In this document: in pieces, positions 52,869-61,254 of the stretch
Layout of the letters: each line of letters starts with the position of its first letter
Position numbering within the stretch: position 1 is the stretch's first letter
Source of the DNA: Alicyclobacillus mali NBRC 102425
Lineage (GTDB): Bacteria; Bacillota; Bacilli; Alicyclobacillales; Alicyclobacillaceae
Assembly: GCF_001570745.1 (NCBI RefSeq)
Contig: NZ_BCSG01000011.1
Span: 1 to 64,000, forward strand
DNA: 64,000 nt
Reading direction: 5' to 3'
The notes under the pieces: generated by a model
The model's input: only the letters and a program-made list of their open reading frames with translations
What the model was told of the DNA's origin: nothing
Databases searched by the model: none
Translations under genes and position numbers: made by a program

Positions 52869-55514
52869 TTAACCCTCAAGCGACGCCATGCGTTCCTCGA
52901 CCGTCAACAACTTTGCCCGGTAATCTGCGAGCTTCTCCCGCTCCTGGGCGACGACCTCCTGCGGCGCGCGTTGCACGAAGTTCTCATTCGCGAGCTTTTT
53001 CTCCAAGCGTTCGACCTCGCCCTTGAGGCGACCCGCTTCCTTCTTCAACCGCTCAAGCTCCGCGTCCATATCGATGAGACCTGCGAGCGGGATGTAGATC
53101 TTCGCCCCGGTGACCACCTGGACCGCGGCCTGCTTGGGCGCGTCGATCCCGGCCCCCACTTCCACGCGCTCCGCGTTGCAGAAGCGGGAAATCATCTCCG
53201 TGACCTGGTCCACCACGCCCCGAACGCGTTCCGAATCGCACGCAATGACGATGGGGACCGAGGTCTTCGGCGGAATCTGAAGCTCCGAGCGCACGTTTCG
53301 CACCGCGCGAATGACGTCCATCGCCACGCGCATCTGCTCCACGGCTGCCTGGTCCTGCGGCAGATCCGCCGCCTCTGGCCACGCGGCGTCGATCAACCTA
53401 CCTGTAGTGTTCGGCAGCGCCTGCCAGATCTCCTCCGTGATGAACGGGATGTACGGGTGAAGAAGCATCAACACGCGCGACAGGACGGTGATCAGAACCG
53501 ATTGGGTCTGTCGCTTCTTGTCCGCGCTATCGCCGTACAAATTGATTTTCGCGAATTCGATGTACCAGTCGCAGAACTCGTCCCACGTGAACTCGTAAAC
53601 CGCGCGCGCCGCTTCGCCCACGTCGTAGGCCTCAAGCGCCGAAGTCACCCGGCGGATTGTGTCGGCCAGGCGGTGCAGGATGAAGCGATCGGCGAGATCG
53701 AGCGACTGGGCGTCGAGCGGCAACGGGGAGAAGCCGTCTTCGAGATTCATCAGCACGAATCGCGCGGCGTTCCACAGCTTGTTCAGGAAGTTCCGGGCGC
53801 CCTCGACCTTCTCCCACGAAAAGCGAAGATCGTTGCCGAGGACGGTGTTGGACGCCAACATGAAGCGGAGCGCGTCCGCGCCGTACTTGTCGATCACGTC
53901 CATCGGATCGATGCCATTGCCCTTCGACTTCGACATCTTCTGGCCCTTCGCGTCCCGCAGCAGGCCGTGCAAAAGCACCGTTTGAAACGGCATCTGGCCC
54001 GTGAAGTGCACGCCCATGAAGGCCATGCGCGCCACCCAGAAGAACAGGATGTCATAGCCTGTGACGAGCAGGCTCGTCGGGTAGAAGCGCGCCAGATCGG
54101 GCGTATGCTCGGGCCATCCCATGGTCGAAAACGGCCAGAGCGCAGAGGAGAACCAGGTGTCAAGCACGTCCTCGTCCTGCGACACGTCCGCCGATCCGCA
54201 GTGGAGGCAATGGTCGAGATCGTCTCTGGACACGGACACCTGCCCGCACGACGCGCAGTACCAAGCCGGGATTCGGTGGCCCCACCACAGCTGGCGGGAG
54301 ATGCACCAGTCGCGCACGTTCGTGAGCCATTGTTCGAACACCTTCATGAATCGGTCCGGCAGGAACCGGAGCTCTCCTCGGCGCGCGCGCTCGAAGGCGT
54401 CTCGCGCGAGCGGCTCCATGCGGACGAACCACTGCTCCGACAGATAAGGCTCGACGACTGTGCCGCAGCGCTCGCAGTGACCCACGGCGTGATCGAGCGG
54501 TTCGTCCTGGACGAGGTAGCCCTCTTCGCGCAGAGCCTCGACCACCCGTTCGCGAGCCTCTTCGCGCGAGAGACCTGCGAATCGACCGGCGAGATCGGTC
54601 AGGCGACCATCCTGATCCAGGCAGACGAGCGCCGGCAGCCCATGCCGCTCGCCGACCTCGAAATCGTTCGGGTCGTGCGCGGGCGTGATCTTGAGGCAAC
54701 CGGTGCCGAAATCTCGCTCGACGTAGCTGTCCGCGATGACGGGAATGGACCGATTCGCCAGCGGAAGCCGAATGGTCTTGCCGACGAACGAAGCGTAGCG
54801 CTCGTCATCCGGATGCACGGCGACGGCCACGTCCGCAAACATGGTCTCAGGGCGAGTGGTGGCGATGACGAGATGGCCCGAGCCATCCTCGAGCGGATAA
54901 CGGACGTGATACAGGACTCCTGGCTCCTCAATGTGCTCCACCTCGATGTCGGAGAGCGCGGTGCGACAGCGAGGGCACCAGTTGATGATGCGGTTGCCGC
55001 GATAGATGAGACCTTCCTCATACAACCGCACAAACACCTCGCGAACGGCGCGCGACAGCCCTGGATCCATCGTGAACCGCTCGCGTGACCAGTCGCACGA
55101 GGCGCCGAGCGACCGGATCTGGCTCGTGATGGTACCGCCGTACTGCTCCTTCCACGCCCAGACCCGCTCCACGAACGCCTCTCGCCCCAGATCGTAACGC
55201 GACTTCCCTTCTTGCTCGCGCAGCGCCTGCTCCACGCGCGCCTGGGTGGCGATCCCGGCGTGATCCGTGCCGGGCACCCAAAGGGTCTCGTAGCCCTGCA
55301 TGCGGCGGAAACGCGTGGCGATGTCCTGGAGCGTCGTGTCGAGCGCATGGCCGAGATGGAGAACGCCTGTCACGTTCGGCGGAGGCATGACAATCGAAAA
55401 GGTCCCCCGGGTGCCTTGGCGAGGCGCGAAGTGGCCGCCGCGCTCCCACACTTCGTAAATACGCGATTCGACGGATTTGGGATCATACACCGTGGAGAGC
55501 GTTCGTTCGCTCAT
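52869..55514 (-). CDS. valS: Valyl-tRNA synthetase
   Basis: The 881-residue class I synthetase has HIGH as GVLHLGHALD, KMSKS as QKMSKSKGNG, an editing domain (about 185-345) and a C-terminal coiled-coil arm (about 815-880). ATG 55514 has GAGGAGG upstream; an in-frame run to 55613 is T-box leader. Expression is controlled by the T-box at 55515-55761. Confidence 0.98.
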   Translation of the reverse strand: MSERTLSTVYDPKSVESRIYEVWERGGHFAPRQGTRGTFSIVMPPPNVTGVLHLGHALDTTLQDIATRFRRMQGYETLWVPGTDHAGIATQARVEQALREQEGKSRYDLGREAFVERVWAWKEQYGGTITSQIRSLGASCDWSRERFTMDPGLSRAVREVFVRLYEEGLIYRGNRIINWCPRCRTALSDIEVEHIEEPGVLYHVRYPLEDGSGHLVIATTRPETMFADVAVAVHPDDERYASFVGKTIRLPLANRSIPVIADSYVERDFGTGCLKITPAHDPNDFEVGERHGLPALVCLDQDGRLTDLAGRFAGLSREEARERVVEALREEGYLVQDEPLDHAVGHCERCGTVVEPYLSEQWFVRMEPLARDAFERARRGELRFLPDRFMKVFEQWLTNVRDWCISRQLWWGHRIPAWYCASCGQVSVSRDDLDHCLHCGSADVSQDEDVLDTWFSSALWPFSTMGWPEHTPDLARFYPTSLLVTGYDILFFWVARMAFMGVHFTGQMPFQTVLLHGLLRDAKGQKMSKSKGNGIDPMDVIDKYGADALRFMLASNTVLGNDLRFSWEKVEGARNFLNKLWNAARFVLMNLEDGFSPLPLDAQSLDLADRFILHRLADTIRRVTSALEAYDVGEAARAVYEFTWDEFCDWYIEFAKINLYGDSADKKRQTQSVLITVLSRVLMLLHPYIPFITEEIWQALPNTTGRLIDAAWPEAADLPQDQAAVEQMRVAMDVIRAVRNVRSELQIPPKTSVPIVIACDSERVRGVVDQVTEMISRFCNAERVEVGAGIDAPKQAAVQVVTGAKIYIPLAGLIDMDAELERLKKEAGRLKGEVERLEKKLANENFVQRAPQEVVAQEREKLADYRAKLLTVEERMASLEG

Positions 55515-55761
55515 GTGAATCCTCCTCGTCTCATGAAAAAGAGCCCCCAGTCCTTCAGGACGGAGGGCTCCGCGATACCACCTGAATTCCCCGCGCCAAA
55601 CCGCCCGGGGCACTCGAACATCGATAACGGGATGACCGGTACGGCTCCGGGACGACCTTCAAGCGGCCGGAAGGGGCGCGGTTTCAGCACTCTGCCCGCC
55701 CTCTCTGGACAACCGGCGACGCCCTACTCCTTCCCTTCTTCGCCTTGGCGTATGGGATCTG
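55515..55761 (-). promoter_or_regulatory. Valine T-box riboswitch leader
   Basis: The leader contains the T-box core GAATTCAGGTGGTATCGCGG (55570-55589), which is exactly 20 nt. A terminator hairpin (55541-55570) followed by TTTTT comes next. A Stem I region upstream has an AGAGAGGGCGG-like distal part. The triplet GTC in GAAGGTCGTCCCGGAG fits a valine specifier. Uncharged tRNA-Val should favour the antiterminator and switch on valS-folC-murC. Confidence 0.88.
55541..55570 (-). terminator. T-box terminator hairpin before valS
   Basis: Stem gagccctccgtcc / ggactgggggctc on the minus strand, then five T (A at 55536-55540). It competes with the antiterminator that includes the T-box sequence. 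Confidence 0.85.
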
Positions 55762-55767
55762 GTACGT

Positions 55768-55797
55768 ATAGTACGCAACCTCGGAATCCGTTGTCAA
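55768..55797 (-). promoter_or_regulatory. Promoter of the valS operon
   Basis: Perfect TTGACA (55792-55797), 18 bp, TACTAT (55768-55773) on the minus strand. The -35 overlaps the last codon of the upstream membrane-protein gene. Confidence 0.6.
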
Positions 55798-56327
55798 GAT
55801 TTCGGCCGCCGGCCGCGCCCACGGCGCTTTTTCTTCCGGTGAATGCGCACACGTGGCCGCTCGTCCCCTCCCGCCCGCGTATCCGACTCTTTCTGGGCTC
55901 GCTCGGACGCCAATTGCGCTCTGCGCCGTTCCGACCAGTCCGTGCTCCAGCCGTACACCCAGGCGAAGACGAGGGCGATGGCAAAGGTCATCGCGTTCTG
56001 CAAGAGAAAAGCGCGTTCCTCTCCGTGCGCGATAATCGTGCGCGTCTCCGCGTAGCCGAGCGTGTACTGAAACAAAAAGCCCAGCAAATAGCTCACGGCG
56101 GCCACAACCAGGCCGTTCAGGCTCCGCTTCTCCTTGGCACGCTGCACCACCGCGATCACGGCGATGAGCGTGCCGAGCTCCGCCGAGAAGAAAAACGAGT
56201 ACTTGCCTCCGGACGCGTAGTACACGACGCACTCCAGCGCTGCGACCGCGGCGACCGTCAACAGGTCGAACCGCCAGTACCAACCGCGCCACACGCCCGT
56301 TTTCCAAGCGTTCGCTGTCGACTCCAA
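55794..56327 (-). CDS. Polytopic membrane protein with basic tail (unknown)
   Basis: The 177-residue protein has about four hydrophobic segments (near 22-42, 48-64, 72-92 and 105-125) and a highly basic C-terminus (RIHRKKKRRGRGRRPKS). No family is recognised. TTG 56327 follows GGAGGAAGTCGG with good spacing. It lies between the valS operon and a divergent small gene; its stop codon overlaps the valS -35 element. The basic tail might contact lipid head groups or nucleic acid, which is speculation. Confidence 0.72.
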   Translation of the reverse strand: MESTANAWKTGVWRGWYWRFDLLTVAAVAALECVVYYASGGKYSFFFSAELGTLIAVIAVVQRAKEKRSLNGLVVAAVSYLLGFLFQYTLGYAETRTIIAHGEERAFLLQNAMTFAIALVFAWVYGWSTDWSERRRAQLASERAQKESDTRAGGDERPRVRIHRKKKRRGRGRRPKS

Positions 56328-56459
56328 CCGACTTCCTCCAGACGTGCCGCGAATGTGGACGACCCTATGTTATCAAATCGGGCGGCTTCTGCATACTCGA
56401 AGACCACTCCGTCCACGGGCCGCATATACATGTATCGGCTCAGTGAGGAGGTCGACTCC

Positions 56460-56621
56460 GTGGGATTGTTCCAAAACTTGCTCCGCTTCGTGAAGCTGCT
56501 GCTCGCACTCGCGATTTTGCTTTTGTTTTTCAGGGCCATTTTCTGGCCAAGCGCGCTCGATCTCCTGATCCTCATGCTCTTGTTTCTCGTCTTTTTCCTC
56601 ATGTTCATCGGCGCCCCATGA
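56460..56621 (+). CDS. 53-residue hydrophobic membrane protein (unknown)
   Basis: A plus-strand ORF with GTG 56460 preceded by GAGGAGGTCGACTCC. The product has two hydrophobic helices (LLLALAILLLFFRAIFW and LLILMLLFLVFFLMFIG) and almost no charge. It is divergent from the membrane gene at 55794-56327 and convergent with spoVID. An ATG at 56430 in frame lacks a ribosome site. The second small plus-strand membrane ORF of the window. Confidence 0.6.
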   Translation: MGLFQNLLRFVKLLLALAILLLFFRAIFWPSALDLLILMLLFLVFFLMFIGAP

Positions 56622-56636
56622 CTGTCGAGATCGCAC

Positions 56637-56675
56637 AAAAAACGCGGGAACCGCGACTTCAGCCACGATTCCCGC
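56637..56675 (-). terminator. Terminator of spoVID
   Basis: Stem GCGGGAA / TTCCCGC (56669-56675 with 56644-56650), then GTTTTTT on the minus strand, 31 bp after the spoVID stop codon. It also lies 22 bp past the small plus-strand ORF. Confidence 0.75.
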
Positions 56676-56705
56676 CCGTTCCTTCTCACAGGTAGGGCAC
56701 TTTGC

Positions 56706-58097
56706 TCAATTGAGCTGTACAACTTTCTGAATCATCGCGCGTCGCTCGGGAACCAATAGCGCCATGCCTGGCTCCGGCTGCCCCTGCAACCACGGGTTGG
56801 CTCGCTCGAGTTCGCTCGGCAAACAGCCGCAACGCTCGGCCACCGTCTCCAGGGACTCATGTTCCAGCACGATGACGAAGCGCAGCGTATGGCGAGGCTC
56901 CGGCGCGTTGAAATCGACGAACGACCACAGCTTCTTGTCCTGCGGCTTTGGCGCCTCGCCCTCGTGCCGCTCCAGATCGTCGAGCATAGGCTCCGGGATG
57001 ACCTCCGAGGGGAGCGCGTCTCGGTCGGCTTCCTGCGAAGAAGTCGCCTCGACCGCCTCCTCTCGAGTCGACGCGAAGAACGACACCTTTGGTGTCTGAT
57101 CAGCCGCCAGCGACTGTGGCGCCTCGCTTGGCCCTTGCGCATCAGCCTGCGCATCCACTGCCTGATCGAACGGAGCCTCAACGCGCTGCTCCGGGGTGGA
57201 ATCTTCAACCCGCGAATCGCTCGCGGCGTCCACCACTGCATCGTCCACCACTGCATCGTCCACCACTGCATCGTCCACCACTGCATCGTCCACCATTGCA
57301 TCGTCCACCTGATACACGAACTCAAAGGATGCGACAGGTGTCTGGGCCGCAGGCGCGGATACGACGTCCGATCCATCCACGCCGTCCAGCTCCGCACCAA
57401 GGTTCTCCACGTCAGCAGGCCCCGTCTGGGGGAAGAAGCGATCAAACTCGGCGAGATGGTGCTGCGCGGATGGCGGAACTTCCCCCGCGCTCTCGGCGGA
57501 CCCGTCTGCGGCCTGAGCCCCGCCGCGTGCCTCGCTCACAACTTCGACCGTGGGCTTTTCCGGGACGCCAGGATCGCCTGTCTCCTCTTGCGCTTCTGCG
57601 CGCAGCGCAGGCTCGGGCGCCACGTCGGCAGCCTGAAAAGCGACGTCGCCTGCGGGGCCCGCGATTTCCTCAGCCGGAAACGTCTCCTGGACTTCCTGGG
57701 CGCCGCACCGGAACAAGTATCCCTGGGAACCGTTCAGCCCGTGCACCTCGAGCCATCCACCCAAATGGAGCCACGCTTCGCCCGACACGTCCAGCTGCAC
57801 GCCAGCGAGCCGGCTCTTGACGTTCAGCACGCCGGCCTGTTGCGCTGACGAAGGCACGCGCAAAAGGAACGGAAGCCGCTGGTGAACATGCACCACATCG
57901 CCGCTCGATGCCTTCTGCACGTAGGCCGCAAAGACAATCGCGCCCTCGAGCTGATACGTATCGCGGTCCTGATCGAACGCGACGATCTCCGTCGCGACGG
58001 TCGCATCTTGCACCACATCGCCGGAGGCGACTTGTTCGGCGTAGACTTCTTGATCGACCGGCAGCCGAATCAAGAGTTCGCGCGAAACTTCGGACAT
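56706..58097 (-). CDS. spoVID: Spore coat assembly protein SpoVID
   Basis: The 463-residue protein has an N-terminal beta-rich SpoVID domain (LLIRLPVDQEVYAEQVASGD), a very acidic low-complexity middle (about 150-400) with VDDAV repeats, and a C-terminal LysM domain (FVIVLEHESLETVAERCGC to GMALLVPE). In Bacillus it guides coat encasement with SpoIVA and SafA. It lies just downstream of hemL, as in Bacillus. ATG 58097 follows GAGGAGGGG. Confidence 0.9.
   Translation of the reverse strand: MSEVSRELLIRLPVDQEVYAEQVASGDVVQDATVATEIVAFDQDRDTYQLEGAIVFAAYVQKASSGDVVHVHQRLPFLLRVPSSAQQAGVLNVKSRLAGVQLDVSGEAWLHLGGWLEVHGLNGSQGYLFRCGAQEVQETFPAEEIAGPAGDVAFQAADVAPEPALRAEAQEETGDPGVPEKPTVEVVSEARGGAQAADGSAESAGEVPPSAQHHLAEFDRFFPQTGPADVENLGAELDGVDGSDVVSAPAAQTPVASFEFVYQVDDAMVDDAVVDDAVVDDAVVDDAVVDAASDSRVEDSTPEQRVEAPFDQAVDAQADAQGPSEAPQSLAADQTPKVSFFASTREEAVEATSSQEADRDALPSEVIPEPMLDDLERHEGEAPKPQDKKLWSFVDFNAPEPRHTLRFVIVLEHESLETVAERCGCLPSELERANPWLQGQPEPGMALLVPERRAMIQKVVQLN
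57226..57312. repeat. 15-bp coding minisatellite in spoVID
   Basis: Four perfect 15-bp copies of gcatcgtccaccact from 57238 to 57297, a fifth with a change near its end, and a partial unit before them. In spoVID they encode repeated DDAVV. Exact nucleotide identity points to recent slippage. Confidence 0.9.
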
Positions 58098-58132
58098 TCG
58101 AGCCCCTCCTCAAACCGCAGGATTCCACCACC

Positions 58133-58161
58133 AATCTATGTCCCGCGGAGGCGAGATATGT
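58133..58161 (-). promoter_or_regulatory. Sigma-E promoter of spoVID
   Basis: Minus-strand ACATATC (58155-58161) and CATAGATT (58133-58140) are 14 bp apart, a near-consensus sigma-E promoter. spoVID is sigma-E-dependent in Bacillus. The predicted leader is about 30 nt with the ribosome site. Confidence 0.65.
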
Positions 58162-58206
58162 CGATGAGGACGCGGTTCGAGAGGGCTCGGTCGCCTGGCC
58201 CGCAAC

Positions 58207-59520
58207 TCAGCGCCTGCGAGCTGCGATGCGCGGAATGGCGCGTTCCATGGCCTCGATGGTCTTTTCGATCTCGGCCTCGCCGTGCACCATCGACATAAAG
58301 CCGCTCTCCAACTGCGCGGGCGCGAACGCCACACCTTCCGCCAACATCTCGTGGAAGAAGTCCGCGTAGAGCGCTTGGTCGCAGGCTTTTGCCGTCTCGA
58401 AGTCCACGATGGGTCCGCTGTGGAAAAACAGGCCAAACATGCCGCCGATGGCATGGCCCGTCGCGGGCAAGCCGCAATGCGAGGCGGTCTGGCAGAACGC
58501 CTCCACAAGCCTGCGGCCATACGACTCGAGGCGATCGTACGCGCCTTCTGTCGCCGCCCGCTTCAGCATGCGAAGCGACGTGAGGCCTGCCGCCATCGCG
58601 AGCGGGTTTCCGGAGAGCGTACCGGCCTGGTACACCGGTCCCTCCGGCGCCACGAGCGCCATGAGGTCCTTGCGCCCGCCGTAGGCGCCCACAGGAAGAC
58701 CAGCGCCGATGACCTTGCCGAACGTCGTCAGATCCGGCAGCACGCCGAACCGCGCCTGCGCTCCGCCAAGGCCGACGCGAAAGCCCGTGATGACTTCGTC
58801 GAAGATGAGAAGGGATCCATAGCGGCGCGTGATCTCGCGCACGGCCTCCAGGTACCCCGGCAGCGGCAACACGCACCCCATGTTGCCTGCCACAGGCTCC
58901 AGGATCACGGCCGCGATCTCGTCGCCGCGATCGGCAAACAGCTTCTCCATGGCGTCGGCATCGTTGTAGGGCACCGTCAGCGTGCGCTCGGCGACGGACT
59001 GGGGGACGCCGGGCGAGTCCGGCAGGCCGAGGGCGGCCACGCCCGATCCCGCCTTGACAAGAAACGAATCGGCGTGCCCGTGATAACAGCCGATGCACTT
59101 GACAATGGCCGTCCGCCCCGTGGCGGCGCGGGCCAGGCGGATGGCGCTCATGGTCGCCTCGGTGCCGCTTGAAACCATGCGCACCTTCTCGACCGAGGGG
59201 ACGAGCTCCACAATCTCCTCCGCCATCTCGGTCTCAAGCTCGGTGGGCACGCCAAAACTCGTCCCGCGCGCTGCCGTTTCCGCAATCGCCCGGACAATAT
59301 CTGGGTGCGCGTGGCCCCAGATGAGCGGTCCCCAACTCATCAGATAGTCGATATAGCGGTGGCCGTCGATGTCGTACAAGTACGGCCCTTCGCCGCGATC
59401 GGCGAAATACGGCGTGCCGCCGACCGCGCGGAACGCCCGGACGGGCGAATTGACGCCCCCCACGAGAACCCGCTTTGCCCGTTCAAAGGCTTGCTTGGAA
59501 CGCTCCCCGACCATGTCCAC
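58207..59520 (-). CDS. hemL: Glutamate-1-semialdehyde 2,1-aminomutase
   Basis: The 437-residue PLP enzyme makes 5-aminolevulinate from glutamate semialdehyde. The PLP lysine is in [19 protein letters not shown], and the block GGVNSPVRAFRAVGG is near the start. It follows hemB by 6 bp as the last gene of hemA-X-C-D-B-L. ATG 59520 or the ATG two codons later could be used. Confidence 0.97.
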   Translation of the reverse strand: MDMVGERSKQAFERAKRVLVGGVNSPVRAFRAVGGTPYFADRGEGPYLYDIDGHRYIDYLMSWGPLIWGHAHPDIVRAIAETAARGTSFGVPTELETEMAEEIVELVPSVEKVRMVSSGTEATMSAIRLARAATGRTAIVKCIGCYHGHADSFLVKAGSGVAALGLPDSPGVPQSVAERTLTVPYNDADAMEKLFADRGDEIAAVILEPVAGNMGCVLPLPGYLEAVREITRRYGSLLIFDEVITGFRVGLGGAQARFGVLPDLTTFGKVIGAGLPVGAYGGRKDLMALVAPEGPVYQAGTLSGNPLAMAAGLTSLRMLKRAATEGAYDRLESYGRRLVEAFCQTASHCGLPATGHAIGGMFGLFFHSGPIVDFETAKACDQALYADFFHEMLAEGVAFAPAQLESGFMSMVHGEAEIEKTIEAMERAIPRIAARRR

Positions 59521-59526
59521 CCCTCC

Positions 59527-60516
59527 TCAGCGCGCCTCTTCCCGCAGCCAGCGGAGCACGTCCGGCGCGTGATACGTGAGAATCAGATCCGCGCCCGCGC
59601 GCTTGAACGACGTCATCATTTCCATGACGACCGCCTTTTCGTCGATCCACCCGTGTTGCGCCGCCGCCTTGACCATGCTGTACTCGCCGCTCACATTGTA
59701 GGTCGCGATGGGCACGTCAAACGCCGCGCGGAGGCGAGCCGTGACGTCCATGTACGAGAGCGCCGGTTTCACCATCAGCATATCGGCTCCTTCTTCAAGG
59801 TCCGATCTCGCCTCGCGCATCGCTTCGCGGCCGTTGGCAGGGTCCATCTGGTAGCTCTTGCGATCGCCAAACTGCGGCGCCGAGTCCGCCGCCTCGCGGA
59901 ACGGACCGTAAAACGACGACGCGTATTTCACCGCGTACGACAGGACAATGACGTCCTCGAAGCCTCCCGCATCGAGCGCCTCGCGGATGGCTGCGACACG
60001 GCCGTCCATCATGTCCGAGGGCGCGACGATGTCCGCACCGGCCTGCGCGTGCGACACGGCCGTCTTGGCCAACAGTTCAAGCGTCGGATCGTTCACAATT
60101 TTCCCGTCCCGGACGAGGCCGCATTGGCCCAACGGATTGTACTCGCACAGGCACACGTCCGTCATGACCACGAGATCCGGATTTTCAGCCTTGATGGCGC
60201 GAATGGCCTCCTGCACCACGCCGTGCTCATGGTACGCAGAGGAGGAGAGTTCGTCCTTCTCGCGCGGGATGCCAAAGAGGATCACCGACTTCAGGCCGAG
60301 TTCCGACAGCGACGCGATTTCCCTTCGCAGCGCGTCCAAGCCGTAGCGCGAGACGCCGGGCATCGAGTTGATGGGCGAGGTCCCGTCAAGTCCTTCTTCG
60401 ACGAACACAGGATAGACGAGATCGTCCGCGTGGACGCGATGCTCCCGGACGAGATCGCGCAGATAAGGTGTGCGGCGCAGGCGCCGGTGGCGGCGAAATT
60501 GGCTCATGTCGATCAC
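59527..60516 (-). CDS. hemB: Delta-aminolevulinic acid dehydratase (porphobilinogen synthase)
   Basis: The 329-residue enzyme joins two aminolevulinates. The zinc Cys cluster DVCLCEYNPLGQCG is present, with Schiff-base Lys in SYAVKYASSFYGPFR and VKPALSYMD. GTG 60516 overlaps the hemD stop codon (GTGA); ATG 60507 is an alternative. Confidence 0.97.
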   Translation of the reverse strand: MIDMSQFRRHRRLRRTPYLRDLVREHRVHADDLVYPVFVEEGLDGTSPINSMPGVSRYGLDALRREIASLSELGLKSVILFGIPREKDELSSSAYHEHGVVQEAIRAIKAENPDLVVMTDVCLCEYNPLGQCGLVRDGKIVNDPTLELLAKTAVSHAQAGADIVAPSDMMDGRVAAIREALDAGGFEDVIVLSYAVKYASSFYGPFREAADSAPQFGDRKSYQMDPANGREAMREARSDLEEGADMLMVKPALSYMDVTARLRAAFDVPIATYNVSGEYSMVKAAAQHGWIDEKAVVMEMMTSFKRAGADLILTYHAPDVLRWLREEAR

Positions 60517-61253
60517 GCTCCCATAGGATACAAAGTCTCAAGATGGAGAATCAGCGCTTCGTGCGAAGGCTCGGGCGGAGGCTCGAGATGACGCACGCCC
60601 AGTCGATCGAGCGCGCTCGCGGTGGTGCCGCCGAACGGCAGCCACGCGAAGCGGCCGGGCGCGAACAGGCTGCCGCTCGATGGATGCGCCGCGATGGCGG
60701 ACACGGCGGACGGGCTGAACAGGATGACGATGTCGCCTGAGCGCTCCGCCAACCGATTCGCCGCTTCTGGCCGGAGGATGGTGTCATACACAATCCACTC
60801 GGCCACGCGGCGCCCGACGCGGCGGAGTTCCTCCGGAAGCACCTCGAGGGCCAGACGCCCGCGCGGGAAGATAAAGCCGACCGGCGGCGGACACGCTTCG
60901 ACGAGACGCTTGGCGAAGTCGCCAGCGCCCCGCACGCCAGGAAACTGAGCGGCTTGGGGCGCGACAGCGATGAGCTCCTGCCACGTTCCGGCGCCGAGTG
61001 CGTACGCGGCGGGCGCCGCCTGAAGCCGCGCCACCGCCGGCGCGTGCGATGCGACGGCCCGAACGGCCGCGGCCGACGTAAACACCCAGACGTCGCTCGG
61101 CGCCACGTCCGAGAACTCCGACGCGGCCTCCGCACGCGCCACCGTGTGGATGAGCGGCACGTGTTCCGCGTGAAAACCGCGACTGCAAAGCGTCGAGGTA
61201 AGCAGCGCGCCGCGATCGCCAGCTTGGGTCACGAGGACGCCTGGTCGCGGCAT
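60513..61253 (-). CDS. hemD: Uroporphyrinogen-III synthase
   Basis: The 246-residue enzyme closes the tetrapyrrole ring with D-ring inversion. HemD is poorly conserved; assignment rests on the start PRPGVLVTQAGDRGALL, the block DVWVFTSAAAVRAVA, and position between hemC and hemB. ATG 61253 has AAGGTGAT upstream and lies 1 bp from the hemC stop. Confidence 0.92.
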   Translation of the reverse strand: MPRPGVLVTQAGDRGALLTSTLCSRGFHAEHVPLIHTVARAEAASEFSDVAPSDVWVFTSAAAVRAVASHAPAVARLQAAPAAYALGAGTWQELIAVAPQAAQFPGVRGAGDFAKRLVEACPPPVGFIFPRGRLALEVLPEELRRVGRRVAEWIVYDTILRPEAANRLAERSGDIVILFSPSAVSAIAAHPSSGSLFAPGRFAWLPFGGTTASALDRLGVRHLEPPPEPSHEALILHLETLYPMGA

Positions 61254-61254
61254 C

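Noticed and set aside
52971-55088. A 705-codon open frame on the plus strand
   Set aside because: Fully antisense to valS, with biased His/Arg/Ala composition and no domains.
57226-57312. CRISPR array
   Set aside because: Units are 15 bp and directly abutting without spacers, and they keep the spoVID reading frame.
59305-60591. A 428-codon plus-strand open frame over hemB/hemL
   Set aside because: Antisense to well-identified enzymes and without motif content.
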